Source: Hedera helix (Eukaryota > Streptophyta > Magnoliopsida > Apiales > Araliaceae). Taken from it: DNA of 64,000 nt. Location of the stretch: the NCBI GenBank assembly GCA_947179155.2, contig OX359270.1:326501-390500 (forward strand). Reading direction: 5' to 3'. Position 1 is the stretch's first letter. The number at the start of each line of letters is the position of its first letter. A program made the position numbers and the translations under genes. Positions 46,804 through 61,056 of this stretch are shown here, piece by piece. Under the pieces are notes generated by a model that had not been told where the DNA came from, made no database searches, and worked only from the letters and a program-made list of their open reading frames with translations.

Positions 46804-49800
46804 TGTGACGCCCCCAAATCTGGGCCCACACAGCCCAAACTTGAGTCGTCAAAAGACTACAACAAAAGTATTACAACAAAGCACAACGTACTACAATACA
46901 GTGTATAATAATACACAACTAAGTCTTCACTATTATTGCCACACTATTTTACAAAACGTGAAGACTATGATAACTATTCCTCGGACCCTCACTCCATTCC
47001 CCGGCTAGACCCTGTTATGTTTTCATCTCCTGTTGAAAAACAATGGAACAAAAGAAAGGGTGAGCTCAAATAGCCCAGTAAGAAATATCATGACTAAGAT
47101 AATGACGAATAAATTATCATTAGCCTTCAACAGTTGAGTTCTTGATAGAATACAATAGACTACAAGTTTTATATCAAAAACTGCAGTTAAATTCTTAAAC
47201 AACGTTCAGATCAATAATAGCAGCGGAATGAGTAATCTATTAGAAGAATAATGCAGACTATAATGTCCACTCGGTTCTCTTTTTAGGAAAAACATCATCA
47301 ACTTTTATCATCTGAAATATCATTAGTCAAGATAATACAAATTCACAGTTCCTGATCATAATCATGCACATCAACAGTTCATCTTTGTACTACGGGCCAA
47401 AGATATTCAATATAGCACCAACGGTCATGATTATACCAGATTCAGCCTTTGGTCATAATCATATCAAACAACAGTTCATCTTTGCACTACGGGCCAAAGA
47501 GAACATTCACCACGTGCCATAAAAGACACCGAACAGATGTATCGCCTTTAACCTATTATATCGCATTTAACCTATCATCTGTTCAACAAATATATCACAT
47601 CTGTGCCCCCGGCCACAGATATTCACAACAGCTTGATTTTTGGATGATTAGAATGATATAAATGATGAACAGAAGAAATAGGATAACAATAAGTATCGGA
47701 AGTTTACTTTGTACAGATTCAAATAATGTCCAAATTGTCAACATGATGTGGAGTGAAATTTAAAAATGATATTCAAGATCCACAGTTCAGAATAACGGTT
47801 ACAATTCAATAGAAAGGTTCACGTAAATAGGAAGATTCAGTTGAAATAATGAAGTTCAACTATTATGGAACATATAATATTTTCAGGAATTATAGAAGCA
47901 ATAGTTCCATAATAAATTTCGATTTAGGAGTATGAAAGAAAATAATATCCCTTACCGTAGTAGGTTTGATTAACAAAAGGTGAAGGAAATTAATACAAAG
48001 GGTTATTCACCAACAGGCGGCAATCCGCTCCGTAAGGTTATTCCCACAATTTAATAGAATTTGAGTACAAAGAGTTATTCACCAAACAGGCGGCAATCCG
48101 CTCCGTAAGGTTATTCTCAGAGATTAATAATGAATGAATACGAAAGGTTATTCACCAACAGGCGGCAATCCGCTCCGTAAGGTTATTCCCACAATTTAAT
48201 ACATGCAAATAAAAGGCACATCTTATGAGTAAGAAAGAAACAATATTATTTTCGAGAATCAAATAATGATAATCCCTTACCATAGTACGTTTGAATAATG
48301 GAAGATGAAAAAGATGGTATCCCTTACGAGGAGTAAATTTGAGAGTATGAAAAAAAAAATGACATCCCTTACCGTAGTAAGTTTTAATAATAGAAGATGA
48401 AAGAAGATGACATTCCTTACCGTAATAAATTTAAGAGTGTGAAAAGAATGATATTCCTTACGAGTAGTAAATTTAAGAGTATGAAAGAAAATGACATCCC
48501 TTACCATAATAAGGTTAAGAGTATGAAAGAAAATGGTATTTCTTACAAGTAAGAAAAGAAAATGACATTCCTTACCGTAATAAATTTAAGAGTGTGAAAA
48601 GAATGATATTCCTTACCTTGATATTGTGAAACAAGTTTATAGCCGAACAAATCCTTCCTTGTTTGTAGCTGTAAGGAATCTGACTTTTGAGTCTTCTAGA
48701 GTTTTTAAAATCTCTTTATGCTTTTAAAATAATGTTACTCTCGAAAAGATAGACGGCATAGACTCAAGAATCACTCAATTCGGAGTTAATATGAATGAGT
48801 TATGAATTTTCAAAACTAAGACTGAAAATAGTGACGAAAATCAGAATAGGTTACGGTTTTTAGTATTTTAAGGCATGAAGATGATTTCAGATGACTTTTC
48901 TTCCTTCTTCAAAGTTGTAGAGGACGAAAAACTGAAGAGACAGGCTTTTAATTCATTAAATTCTGACAAATAATGAATTTACTACGATTTTTCGAAAGAG
49001 TTGCTGTACATAAGAAAATTCTACTCGGGAATTCAAAGAAGAATGCAAAAGATTTCAAAACTAGGAATGACTTAAGAACACTTAGAGAGAACTTACACAA
49101 AAAGTATTTAGAGAGAGAAAGAAAGAACAAGTAAGGAAGTTTATGAAAAATTCTTAAGTTAAGGCTTCTATTTATAGCCAAAAATCTTATCATTCATTTA
49201 ATCTAAACCATTCATTTAAAGATCATCTTTTAATCTACACCATCCATTTCAAATACTATATTATCTTTAATCTACACCATTCATTTCATATCACCTAATA
49301 ATCACCTAACTTTATATTATAAACAAATCAATTCAATTATTCAACAATAATTCACACTTTAATCTACACCATTCATTTCATATCACCTAATAATCACCTA
49401 ACTTTATATTATAAATAAATCAATTCAATTATTCAACAATAATTCACACTTTAATCTACACCATTCCTTTCATATCACCTAATAATCACCTAACTTTATA
49501 TTATAAACAAATCAATTCAATTATTCAACAATATTTCACACTTTAATCTACACCATTCATTTCATATCACCTAATAATCACCTAACTTTATATTATAAAC
49601 AAATAACTTTATCAATTCAATTATTATGACTAATTGTTATAAATACAGTATAGTTAGCTCTTAGATGTCAAGTCAATAAATTAATGAAATACAATTGTTT
49701 AAATAACATCATAATAGAGATAATAATAATGTAAAAGAAAGCATACGTTACTGTGTAATGACAATTATTGATTCAATAACGTGAATTACTGTGCATATGT

Positions 49801-50411
49801 TACTGTGACAATTATTAGGTTCAATAATTTTAAAAACAGTGCAGCAACAATTATTGACTCAATGATATAAAATACAGTGTAATGACAATTATTAAATCAA
49901 TAATGCAAAATACTGTGTAACAACAATTATTGAATTGATAATATAAAATATTATGCAGTGACAATTATCGATGAAATGATGCGTAACAGTTACGGTGTCA
50001 ATTATCAGACCAATAATATGAGACACTATGCAATACCGTGTGTTACTGTAGAGTACCGTGTGCTACAGAAAATACCAAAAACTACCGTATGCTACTATTC
50101 TTTTATCACCGGTATTTTAACAGTTCTGTTGACTATTTTTATTTAAAAAGGTTACTTCTGTCGTTTTCTATATCCGACAAATATTCCGTTGTGGGGTCCA
50201 CCAATAATTTGTTATTTCGGCTCCGTCGGACCAAACGAATATTCCCCGACCAAACGAATATTCCCCGACAAAGCGAATATTGTCCGACAAAATAAAATTT
50301 GCACATAACATCCTTAACTTTTAACTTTATCGATTTAACCACTTACTGTTTCAAAAAAATATATATGAAGAAAAATTAAATTTTGTATTTCATAAAATTC
50401 GGGGTCTTACA
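46804..50411 (-). repeat. LTR copy B (3608 bp)
   Basis: Nearly identical to copy A; I noted about six differences by eye, for example TACAAGTTTTAT against TACAAGGTTTAT. TATA box and sub-repeats are in the same places. Confidence 0.92.
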
Positions 50412-50692
50412 ACCTCCCCTCCTTATGAAATTTCGTCCCCGAAATTGACGTACCGGGCATTTCATAGTTAACCTCTTGATTTTCAGATGCCATACTAAAC
50501 TGTTGTCACAAAATAAATGTTAGTTCAAATAAACTGACTCATCACTTCATGTTCCTACATTCAAATTGACTCATTAGATAATAAAATCTATTTTAGGTAG
50601 GACACACTAGTGACTGATTCTATTCGTCTCTCCCCTCCTAGTTCTACCCCAGATCGCCATTAAAGACCATATCCCTAAGCTCTGATGCCAAC
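50412..50692 (-). other. Internal segment 2 (281 bp)
   Basis: Same content as segment 1, with primer site complement at 50679-50690 and purine tract complement at 50412-50422. Confidence 0.88.
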
Positions 50693-53600
50693 TGTGACGC
50701 CCCCAAATCTGGGCCCACACAGCCCAAACTTGAGTCGTCAAAAGACTACAACAAAAGTATTACAACAAAGCACAACGTACTACAATACAGTGTATAATAA
50801 TACACAACTAAGTCTTCACTATTATTGCCACACTATTTTACAAAACGTGAAGACTATGATAACTATTCCTCGGACCCTCACTCCATTCCCCGGCTAGACC
50901 CTGTTATGTTTTCATCTCCTGTTGAAAAACAATGGAACAAAAGAAAGGGTGAGCTCAAATAGCCCAGTAAGAAATATCATGACTAAGATAATGACGAATA
51001 AATTATCATTAGCCTTCAACAGTTGAGTTCTTGATAGAATACAATAGACTACAAGGTTTATATCAAAAACTGCAGTTAAATTCTTAAACAACGTTCAGAT
51101 CAATAATAGCAGCGGAATGAGTAATCTATTAGAAGAATAATGCAGACTATAATGTCCACTCGGTTCTCTTTTTAGGAAAAACATCATCAACTTTTATCAT
51201 CTGAAATATCATTAGTCAAGATAATACAAATTCACAGTTCCTGATCATAATCATGCACATCAACAGTTCATCTTTGTACTACGGGCCAAAGATATTCAAT
51301 ATAGCACCAACGGTCATGATTATACCAGATTCAGCCTTTGGTCATAATCATACCAAACAACAGTTCATCTTTGCACTACGGGCCAAAGAGAACATTCACC
51401 ACGTGCCATAAAAGACACCGAACAGATGTATCGCCTTTAACCTATTATATCGCATTTAACCTATCATCTGTTCAACAAATATATCACATCTGTGCCCCCG
51501 GCCACAGATATTCACAACAGCTTGATTTTTGGATGATTAGAATGATATAAATGATGAACAGAAGAAATAGGATAACAATAAGTATCGGAAGTTTACTTTG
51601 TACAGATTCAAATAATGTCCAAATTGTCAACATGATGTGGAGTGAAATTTAAAAATGATATTCAAGATCCACAGTTCAGAATAACGGTTACAATTCAATA
51701 GAAAGGTTCACGTAAATAGGAAGATTCAGTTGAAATAATGAAGTTCAACTATTATGGAACATATAATATTTTCAGGAATTATAGAAGCAATAGTTCCATA
51801 ATAAATTTCGATTTAGGAGTATGAAAGAAAATAATATCCCTTACCGTAGTAGGTTTGATTAACAAGAGGTGAAGGAAATTAATACAAAGGGTTATTCACC
51901 AACAGGCGGCAATCCGCTCCGTAAGGTTATTCCCACAATTTAATAGAATTTGAGTACAAAGAGTTATTCACCAAACAGGCGGCAATCCGCTCCGTAAGGT
52001 TATTCTCAGAGATTAATAATGAATGAATACGAAAGGTTATTCACCAACAGGCGGCAATCCGCTCCGTAAGGTTATTCCCACAATTTAATACATGGAAATA
52101 AAAGGCACATCTTATGAGTAAGAAAGAAACAATATTATTTTCGAGAATCAAATAATGATAATCCCTTACCATAGTACGTTTGAATAATGGAAGATGAAAA
52201 AGATGGTATCCCTTACGAGTAGTAAATTTGAGAGTATGAAAAAAAAAATGACATCCCTTACCGTAGTAAGTTTTAATAATAGAAGATGAAAGAAGATGAC
52301 ATTCCTTACCGTAATAAATTTAAGAGTGTGAAAAGAATGATATTCCTTACGAGTACTAAATTTAAGAGTATGAAAGAAAATGACATCCCTTACCATAATA
52401 AGGTTAAGAGTATGAAAGAAAATGGTATTTCTTACAAGTAAGAAAAGAAAATGACATTTCTTACCGTAATAAATTTAAGAGTGTGAAAAGAATGATATTC
52501 CTTACCTTGATATTGTGAAACAAGTTTATAGCCGAACAAATCCTTCCTTGTTTGTAGCAGTAAGGAATCTGACTTTTGAGTCTTCTAGAGTTTTTAAAAT
52601 CTCTTTATGCTTTTAAAATAATGTTACTCTCGAAAAGATAGACGGCATAGACTCAAGAATCACTCAATTCGGAGTTAATATGAATGAGTTATGAATTTTC
52701 AAAACTAAGACTGAAAATAGTGACGAAAATCAGAATAGGTTACGGTTTTTAGTATTTTAAGACATGAAGATGATTTCAGATGACTTTTCTTCCTTCTTCA
52801 AAGTTGTAGAGGACGAAAAACTGAAGAGACAGGCTTTTAATTCATTAAATTCTGACAAATAATGAATTTACTACGATTTTTCGAAAGAGTTGCTGTACAT
52901 AAGAAAATTCTACTCGGGAATTCAAAGAAGAATGCAAAAGATTTCAAAACTAGGAATGACTTAAGAACACTTAGAGAGAACTTACACAAAAAGTATTTAG
53001 AGAGAGAAAGAAAGAACAAGTAAGGAAGTTTATGAAAAATCCTTAAGTTAAGGCTTCTATTTATAGCCAAAAATCTTATCATTCATTTAATCTAAACCAT
53101 TCATTTAAAGATCATCTTTTAATCTACACCATCCATTTCAAATATTATATTATCTTTAATCTACACCATTCATTTCATATCACCTAATAATCACCTAACT
53201 TTATATTATAAACAAATCAATTCAATTATTCAACAATAATTCACACTTTAATCTACACCATTCATTTCATATCACCTAATAATCACCTAACTTTATATTA
53301 TAAATAAATCAATTCAATTATTCAACAATAATTCACACTTTAATCTACACCATTCCTTTCATATCACCTAATAATCACCTAACTTTATATTATAAACAAA
53401 TCAATTCAATTATTCAACAATATTTCACACTTTAATCTACACCATTCATTTCATATCACCTAATAATCACCTAACTTTATATTATAAACAAATAACTTTA
53501 TCAATTCAATTATTATGACTAATTGTTATAAATACAGTATAGTTAGCTCTTAGATGTCAAGTCAATAAATTAATGAAATACAATTGTTTAAATAACATCA

Positions 53601-54301
53601 TAATAGAGATAATAATAATGTAAAAGAAAGCATACGTTACTGTGTAATGACAATTATTGATTCAATAACGTGAATTACTGTGCATATGTTACTGTGACAA
53701 TTATTAGGTTCAATAATTTTAAAAACAGTGCAGCAACAATTATTGACTCAATGATATAAAATACAGTGTAATGACAATTATTAAATCAATAATGCAAAAT
53801 ACTGTGTAACAACAATTATTGAATTGATAATATAAAATATTATGCAGTGACAATTATCGATGAAATGATGCGTAACAGTTACGGTGTCAATTATCAGACC
53901 AATAATATGAGACACTATGCAATACCGTGTGTTACTGTAGAGTACCGTGTGCTACAGAAAATACCAAAAACTACCGTATGCTACTATTCTTTTATCACCG
54001 GTATGTTAACAGTTCCGTTGACTATTTTTATTTAAAAAGGTTACTTCTGTCATTTTCTATATCCGACAAATATTCCGTTGTGGGGTCCACCAATAATTTG
54101 TTATTTCGGCGCCGTCGGACCAAACGAATATTCCCCGACCAAGCGAATATTCCCCGACAAAGCGAATATTGTCCGACAAAATAAAATTTGCACATAACAT
54201 CCTTAACTTTTAACTTTATCGATTTAACCACTTACTGTTTCAAAAAAAATATATATGAAGAAAAATTAAATTTTGTATTTCATAAAATTCGGGGTCTTAT
54301 A
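50693..54301 (-). repeat. LTR copy C (3609 bp)
   Basis: The outermost, transcriptionally 5' copy. By eye it carries about 15 private differences and its terminal CA (plus strand) is TA. It is followed directly by the duplication GATAG. Confidence 0.92.
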
Positions 54302-54306
54302 GATAG

Positions 54307-54423
54307 TCTCATATTTTTTCATAAACAAAAAGTTGAAAGTTAGTAATTGATTGAAAATACATAATGGTTATTTATCTAAACTTTTCCTTTAAATTATATT
54401 TTGAATTATAAGATTTTGGTGTC

Positions 54424-54455
<32 letters not shown>

Positions 54456-54954
54456 TCTAATTTTTTTTGTATCATATTAATAATTTTTTAAATATGTTTT
54501 CTACACATAGTTGAATTCCTGGATCTACCACTGATGGATTATACTATTAATTCCATCTATATTTCTGCTAGAATTTGTTTTTGCAAGCAAAATTTAGAAA
54601 CTTAAAAGAGAAAATTAGTGACAAGTAAATTTCACTTGTGTCTATAGATTTTCCATGTGAATGAATATACTCCTTCCTATATTCTTTAGTAGATGGCTTA
54701 AGGTACACTTTTATCCTTTAAAAGATGGTTTAAGGTATACTTTTTTTCCCCTAAAAAAGATGACAATAAGTACATAAAGTAAAAGATAAATATATCATTT
54801 AGTAAAATTCACTAGTATAAACAAAGAAATGCTCATCACTTTATATAATTTTATGAAACAATAGAGGATAAACTTGAAACTTTTTTTTACTCTTTTTCTC
54901 TATTTTACTTTTTTTTTTTAATTTTAGGGCGTCATTTGAAAGACTAGAGAGTAA
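54307..54954. other. Flank between the array and the Athila-like elements
   Basis: AT-rich. Includes a TA microsatellite at about 54426-54450 and CTCCTTCCTATATTC-like text near 54668, perhaps a MITE end. No gene. Confidence 0.45.
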
Positions 54955-56297
54955 TGTGATGATTGATTTTATTAATTATAAATTAAGTATCCTTTAGCTT
55001 GATAATTTGCAAATCTTTAAGTATTTTGTGATCTTTTTAATTATTTTATTGTTTATTTTGTAGGAAAAAGAGTTGAAGTGGCAAAATTGTAATTTTAAAG
55101 CTAGAGTGGCAAAGCTGTAATTTTGTAGTTACAGTTCTAGAGCCGTCATGCTAGAATCAGAGTTGCGGCGCTAAGACAATCTGATTTTGAGAGCTGCAGC
55201 GCTACGGAGGGTCGTGGGCTACTACGGATTTTAACGCGTTTTTGTGCTTTTTGACTCCTAATTGAAATTTTTTTCCTCCTATGCTAGGGATTTGACTTGT
55301 ACCCTATAAATACATTATGTGAGGCATATCGAGAAGGAGGATTTTGACATAGTTAGGCTAGTATAGACATTAGAAACAAGTTTTTTTTTTAATCATATCT
55401 GAAGGATAAATCAAGGAAGGATTGCAAGGATTAAAGGCAGAGATTGGAGATAGCGCATAAAATTCGATTTTTCTCTCTAGTTCTTCTATTTAATTTTTTC
55501 TTGGGCTAATTTTTATATTTATGATGATGATTTCTTTTTTAGTTATGGGCTAAACTCTTAATTAAGATTACAATGGAAACCAATGTGTAGTTTTTATTAA
55601 TTTGCTTCATTTTTAATTAATGTTGATTAAATATAAATTATTTATCATATTTTGTGTATTCATGTATTAATTATCTAGCTAGTTATTAATGGGATAACCT
55701 ATATGAAATTGAGAGATGGGTTATAAATTTAGATTTGAATATGATAGTATATGATTGTGTATTATGCATACGTTGGAAACATGCTTTGTATATAGGATAA
55801 AGATATTCCTATATATCATATGTAGCCAAATGGAGAATCTGATTTTAAAACCCTTGTTAATTTAATTCACATAGAGATATAATGATTTATTTAGCACAAG
55901 ATATTCCTTTTATTTCTGTTGCACTTAGTGTCAGATTTAGAAAGGATTTATTTATATAACCATCGAAAGATACATATAAATATTATAATGAATTCTTGGT
56001 TAACAATTATATATAATTAATTAATTAAAAAGGGAGTGAAGAGATTTAAATAAAATATTAGAGAAAATTATAATCTTAAGTTTTTAAAATCTAAATTTAA
56101 TCCTTTTTCATAGATTAGTTTAATTAAATTTTATTTTATAGTTTAATTCCAATGTTTAACTAAAATTAACTTGGTTAATAGTTAGTAATTAGTTAAGAAT
56201 TATTAATAATTCTCTGTGGGAATGATGTCTTACTTGCCATTATATAGCTATCTTATCACGTATACTTGCGTGTGAAAACCTAAGTTAAAAATAGGCA
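54955..56297 (+). repeat. 5' LTR of Athila-like element 1
   Basis: The end is set at AATAGGCA, 10 bases before the primer site, the same spacing as in element 2. The start near 54955 (TGTGATGATTG) is approximate. A TATA box CCTATAAATACATTATG is near 55300. Confidence 0.5.
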
Positions 56298-56307
56298 AAT
56301 AAGTTAT

Positions 56308-56322
56308 TGGCGCCGTTGCCGG
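56308..56322 (+). other. Primer-binding site of element 1 (tRNA-Asp type)
   Basis: TGGCGCCGTTGCCGG, complementary to the 3' end of tRNA-Asp, as is usual for Athila. Similarity to the tRNA stops after this, unlike in element 2. Confidence 0.8.
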
Positions 56323-56433
56323 AGAATTAATTTAATAATTCCTCCCAATATTTTTTTTTATCAAATTAGTCTGAATTTAAACTTTTTATTTTATTTTTCT
56401 GTTTTTATTTCATTTTTCAGGTACTCTTGATTG

Positions 56434-58810
56434 TGCATGCAAACACGATCTAAAGGTCGGAAACACTTCCATGCGAAGACGAAATTGAAAGAAGGTTTTG
56501 AGAATTAAGGAAGTACTATCAAGATAAAATCAAGATACAATGCCTGATGAGGATTGAAAATTACTACGAGACTATGCGATGCCACAAATCATGAAAATTC
56601 AATCAAGCATTAATAGGCCTATAATTCATGCTACCATTTTTGAGATCAAGTCGTGCGGGATTCAAATGCTCCAAAATTCAGTGCAGTTTGGGGGTTTGCC
56701 CAACGACGATCCGAATGATCATCTGATGAACTTTTTGGAGATATGTGATACCTTCAAGTGTAATGGAGTCTTGGACGACGCTGTTAGGCTTCGCTAGTTC
56801 CCATTCACACTTAGGTATAAGGCAAAAACTGGTTGCATTCATATCTACCGGGTCCATTACTACTTAGAACGACTTAGCTCAAAAGATCCTAGCGAAGTTT
56901 TTTTTGCCAGCTAAGACTGCTAAAATGAGAAATGACATCACATCATTTGCACAACATGATTCAGAGTCTTTGTATGAGGCGCAAGAATGTTTTAAGGATT
57001 TATTGCAGAGATGTTCATGCCATGGGATACCTAAGTGGCTTCAAGTTCAAATGTTTTACAATGGGTTATTTAGTATAACAAGGACTAGTATATATGCAGC
57101 TGCGGGTGGGGCTTTGATGGCGAAGAACTTTGATGAAGCTTGTGACTTGGGAGAGACTATGGCGACTAACAACTATCAACAGCCTTCTGCAAGGATTAAT
57201 CAACCAAGGGCGACTGAGATATATGAGATAGATGCAGTTACTGCATTGGCTGCGTAGATGGCATCACTTATGAAGACTGTGGAAGCACTTGCAAAAAATG
57301 TGTAGCCTATTTAGCCTGTAGCGATGATTTGTGATCTATGTGCTAGGAATCATTCAATTAATCAATGTCATATTAAATTAGAATCGGTTCAGTATATTGG
57401 GAACTAAAACCAGCAGCAAGGGAACAATAATTAAAGTTTCTATCATCAGGGGTTGAGGAAGCCTCATAATCATTCATGAAGCAACAATCAAGCTTAATCC
57501 TTTGCTCCTAGACCATCGTATCCACCCGAATTTCAGAATTTACCTCTTCCACATCCGAAAAAGCAGTCAAACTTGGAAGATCTGTTGGCTAAGTTCATGA
57601 CTCGGGTTGCGATGAATATGAAAAGTTAAACGATGTCAATTTGCAACTTTGAGAATCAGGTGGGACAATTGTCTAATTTTTTCAACAGTCAACCTTAAGG
57701 TTCTTTGTCGAGTGATATAGAGATAAATCCTAGAAGGGAAGGTAAAGAATAATACAACGCAATCACTCTACGGAGTGGTAAGGAATCACTATAGGTTGAT
57801 GGAGAAAATTCAAAAAAGTCAAATCTGGATATGGAAGAGGATGACAGTGAAGCTAAAAAGAAAAAGATTCAGAATGGGTCGCATGAAAGGAAAAATGAAG
57901 AATAAGCTATGAGTTCAAGTGGTAATAAGCAGAATCAATTTTTGCCATCAGTGTCGTTTCCTTAAAGACTTCAAAAGCAAAGATTAGATAAGTATTTTTC
58001 AAAAATTTTGGAGGTATTTAAGAAGTTACATATCAACATCCCATTCATAGACGCATTAGAGCATATGCCTAGTTAGCTGAAGTTCATGAATGAGATCTTA
58101 TCAAAGAAAAGGAAATTTGGTGACTATGAGACTGTGGCTCTTACGGAGGAATGCAGTGCAATTTTGCAAAATAAGCTACCACTAAAGCTCAAAGATTCAG
58201 ATAGTTTCACATTTCTGTGCACTATTGGGAGCCAATTTTTCAATCAATGCTTATGTGTTTTGGGAGAGAACATAAATTTGATGCCTCTATCAATTTATAA
58301 AAAGCTTGATTTAAAAGAAGCGAAGCCCACCCATGTTACATTGTAGGTTGAAGATAGACCATTAACTTATTTAAAGGGGATTATTGAAGATCTGCTAGTT
58401 AAGGTGGATAAGTTTATTTTTTCTACAGATTTCATTGTACTTGATTTTGATAAAGATAAAAACACACATATCATTCTTAGGCGTTGTTAGCTACGGGTAG
58501 AACTTTGATTAACGTACAAAAAAGCGAGATAACAATGAGAGTTCAAGATGAAAAGGCGACTTTCAAGGTGTTTAAGGCAGTGGAGTTCTCAAGTGATCGT
58601 GAAGAATGCCATAGGATTGATCTTTCTAAAGGAACGGTCAAGGATGCGGTGGATGCGTATAGTTTTCAATGGAAGAAGAATGATGAACTCAAGTTTGGGG
58701 GTCGTCAAGGAAAAACTAAACGAATGATTAATAAATGTTTCCAAAGCAGCTCATCAAGCATAATTTTCATCCGGGCTAAAGAAAAAGGAGTAGTCATGCT
58801 AAGACTTTAA
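56434..58810 (+). pseudogene. Athila-like gag-protease, heavily broken
   Basis: Begins MQTRSKGRKHF. Capsid-region blocks are QFGGLPNDDPNDHLMNFLEI, CNGVLDDAVRLR, DSESLYEAQECFKDLLQRC, WLQVQMFYNGL and AAAGGALMAKNFDEA, then a short CxxC knuckle (CDLCARNHSINQC). The protease region shows LGENINLMPLSIYKKLDL, where the usual catalytic Asp before LG is Val, and LATGRTLINVQKSEITMRV. More than fifteen in-frame stops and shifts occur. A 108-codon frame at 58484-58810 is the last open piece. After it the sequence passes straight to 3' non-coding DNA, so the rest of pol has been deleted. Confidence 0.82.
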
Positions 58811-59381
58811 AATAAACGCTTATTGGGAGACAATCCAAGTTTTAATTTTTATTTTAGTTTTAGTAGATTTCTTAGTAGTAAATTTTAGTTCTTTAGCTAT
58901 TTATTTTAATATTTTTGTTTCAGGTTATTCATGCCAATACACTCCAGACTTAGTAAATGAGGAGGAAAATGCAACATCTTCAAGGGAGTATTCTGTTTTT
59001 AAATTTCTTTATTTTATACAGTGAGGACAATGTCTGTTTTAAGTTTGGGAGTGTCAGTTTTTAGTAGAATTTTTTTTTAAAATTATTTTTAAATTGTGTG
59101 GATATATTCATTGCAAACTCTCACGAGACACAACTCGTCCACTTTGGGTAACCTTGGGTTTAAAGTCTTATTGCACATGCTAAGTGTAATCGTGTTTCTT
59201 ATAAAAATGGGGTAGTATTATTTTTAGGAAGGCTCGAGTAATGAACTAATTTTTTATTTAAATTTTTGGTAGATGATAAAATTTGATTATTTATTTAATA
59301 ACTTTTAGGAAAGAGATAGATTTTGCTTAGTCTGAATTTTGACTGTTGTTTGGTTATTATTTTCTTGGGATCCTTTATATT
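58811..59381 (+). other. 3' untranslated region of element 1
   Basis: Shares a long block with element 2 (for example CTCACGAGACA, TTGGGTAACCTTGGG, GCTAAGTGTAA at 59120-59190 against 62809-62880). This shows the two elements are related. Confidence 0.7.
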
Positions 59382-61046
59382 TGATAGGGTTAAATTATAC
59401 GATATTTTTATTCCCTAATACTTAAATTTTATATTTATTATGTGTTTAAATGTTTAATTATTTATCTTATTTTGGTTTTAATAGATTTTATAGAATTTTA
59501 GTTAATTTATATTAATTTAGGTAATTTTATAGTAATTTTATATTTCTTTCTATTTATGTGTTTTTATTTATTTTTAGTATTTTAGGATTTTTATTTATTA
59601 TTATGTGTTTTTAGGATTTTTTTAGTATTTTTATATTATTTTTATTTATTTTTAATTATTTTATATTTTATTTTGTAGGATAAATAAGCTTGGGGGTAAA
59701 TCTATAAATTCTGTAAAAGTCTGATGGCATTTTGGTAAATAACCAGCAGAATGGCAGAACCGTAATTAAGCGACCTGTGGCAGAATCGTAATTTCGGTAG
59801 GATGGCTGTCCGCGCAATGCGCGAGAAGTATCAGGACACAGCAGGCGCGCATAATAGAAACGACGTCGTTGGGCAGCAGAAAGGCGTGCGCGCAATGCGC
59901 GGGAGGTGTACGGTGACGTCAGCAAGCGCGGAAGCGCGTTGACTTGGTTTGACTATGCGTTAGGGGCGTGTTTGTTTGACGCATTAATGCTGGGAAACGA
60001 AATTATTTCAGAATTTTGCTACTTTTTGATTCCAAATTAGATTTTAATTCCAACTAGGGTTAGGATAATAATTATTTTATTTTTTTTTATTTTTAATTAT
60101 AAATCCTATTAGGGTTTGGACAAGTTAGAGGCCTATAAATAGAGGGTCAATCTCTCTCATTACGCATTGTAAGTTTTTAGGAGATCTTTCTTCTAGTTTC
60201 TTGGAGAGAGCTTTTCAACTAGTGGAGATTATTTTGAAGGATGTCAGGCTAAATTTTTATTTTCAGTTCTAAAGGGATGTTGAACCTTATTTTTAATTGA
60301 TGTTTTAATTGAGTTTTATAATTTATTCCTTCATGCATGAGATTTATTCTTAATAATATGTTTTAATCGTTTTATGATATTTTCTTGATTAATTTGATAA
60401 TGGCCTGTTAAGTTAATCAATAATTTATCATACGCTAGATTAAGATTTGATATTAAGCAAACGATATTTTATCTGATCATAAGTAACAATTAATAATATT
60501 TGATTGTGGACAAACTTTTGAATATTGTTATGATTATCAAGATGGCAAGTTAAATAATCTGCGATGTTATAATTGTTGCTTGGAATAATCTAATTTTCTA
60601 ATTTTTAATGTAACTGTTATATTAAATCTAGACTGATAGTTCTAGGTTGTATGATAGTTAGGGTCTTTTGTGAGCGATTGCTGCATTAGATTTATAATTT
60701 AAGGAGAATTTCGGGTAGCTTGGCGATTGTCGGTTATCTAGGATTATTAATTTCAATTGAAGGAAAATATAATAATAACTTGATTAATTTGTTGATTAAA
60801 AGAAGGGGATACTGAACTAAGGAATTGAAGTTTGTTTTAATTGATTTTTCTCATCTTTATTATTTATTATTTAGTTTTATTTGTTTGAATTTTAATTAGT
60901 TAAATAATTAATTCAAAACCCCCCAATTCTGGTTTACGAAAACATTAAATTAAATTAATCATTCTCCGTGGGATCGACTCTTGCTTACACTACTACATTA
61001 ATATTTTTCAAAAGTAAGATTTTATTTTTGGGTGCCTGCGATAACA
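59382..61046 (+). repeat. 5' LTR of Athila-like element 2 (1665 bp)
   Basis: Starts TGATAGGGTTAAATTATACG and ends CTGCGATAACA, 10 bases before the primer site. A TATA-like CCTATAAATAGAGGG is near 60132. A GC-rich patch of CGCGCAATGCGCG-type text lies at 59810-59945. Short open frames in it are not genes. Confidence 0.85.
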
Positions 61047-61056
61047 TTCCAAATTT

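Larger units (their letters stand above)
42914..54301 (-). mobile_element. Three-LTR tandem retrotransposon array with minimal internal domains (11.4 kb)
   Basis: Structure is LTR-internal-LTR-internal-LTR, with LTRs of 3609, 3608 and 3609 bases and two internal segments of 281 bases. A single 5-bp duplication GATAG (42909-42913 and 54302-54306) brackets the whole array, so it arose from one insertion followed by unequal LTR exchange, or it inserted as a trimer. Orientation is minus: each internal segment starts after the LTR end with TGGCATCAGAGC (tRNA-Met type) and ends in GGAGGGGAGGT before the next LTR. No gag or pol exists anywhere in it. By eye the LTRs differ at well under 1 percent of positions, so it is very young. 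Confidence 0.92.
54955..59381 (+). mobile_element. Athila-like Gypsy element 1, non-autonomous, interrupted by element 2
   Basis: Order: 5' LTR (about 54955-56297), primer site, gag-protease pseudogene, then directly a 3' untranslated region with no RT, RNase H or integrase. Element 2 begins at 59382 inside this 3' region, preceded by ATATT, a candidate target duplication whose partner is outside. The Athila assignment comes from the tRNA-Asp-type primer site and the Gag and protease motifs. Confidence 0.75.

Noticed and set aside
59668..59925. A minus-strand arginine-rich frame in the Athila LTR
   Set aside because: It comes from the CGCGCAATGCGCG-type GC-rich patch and is opposite to the element sense.
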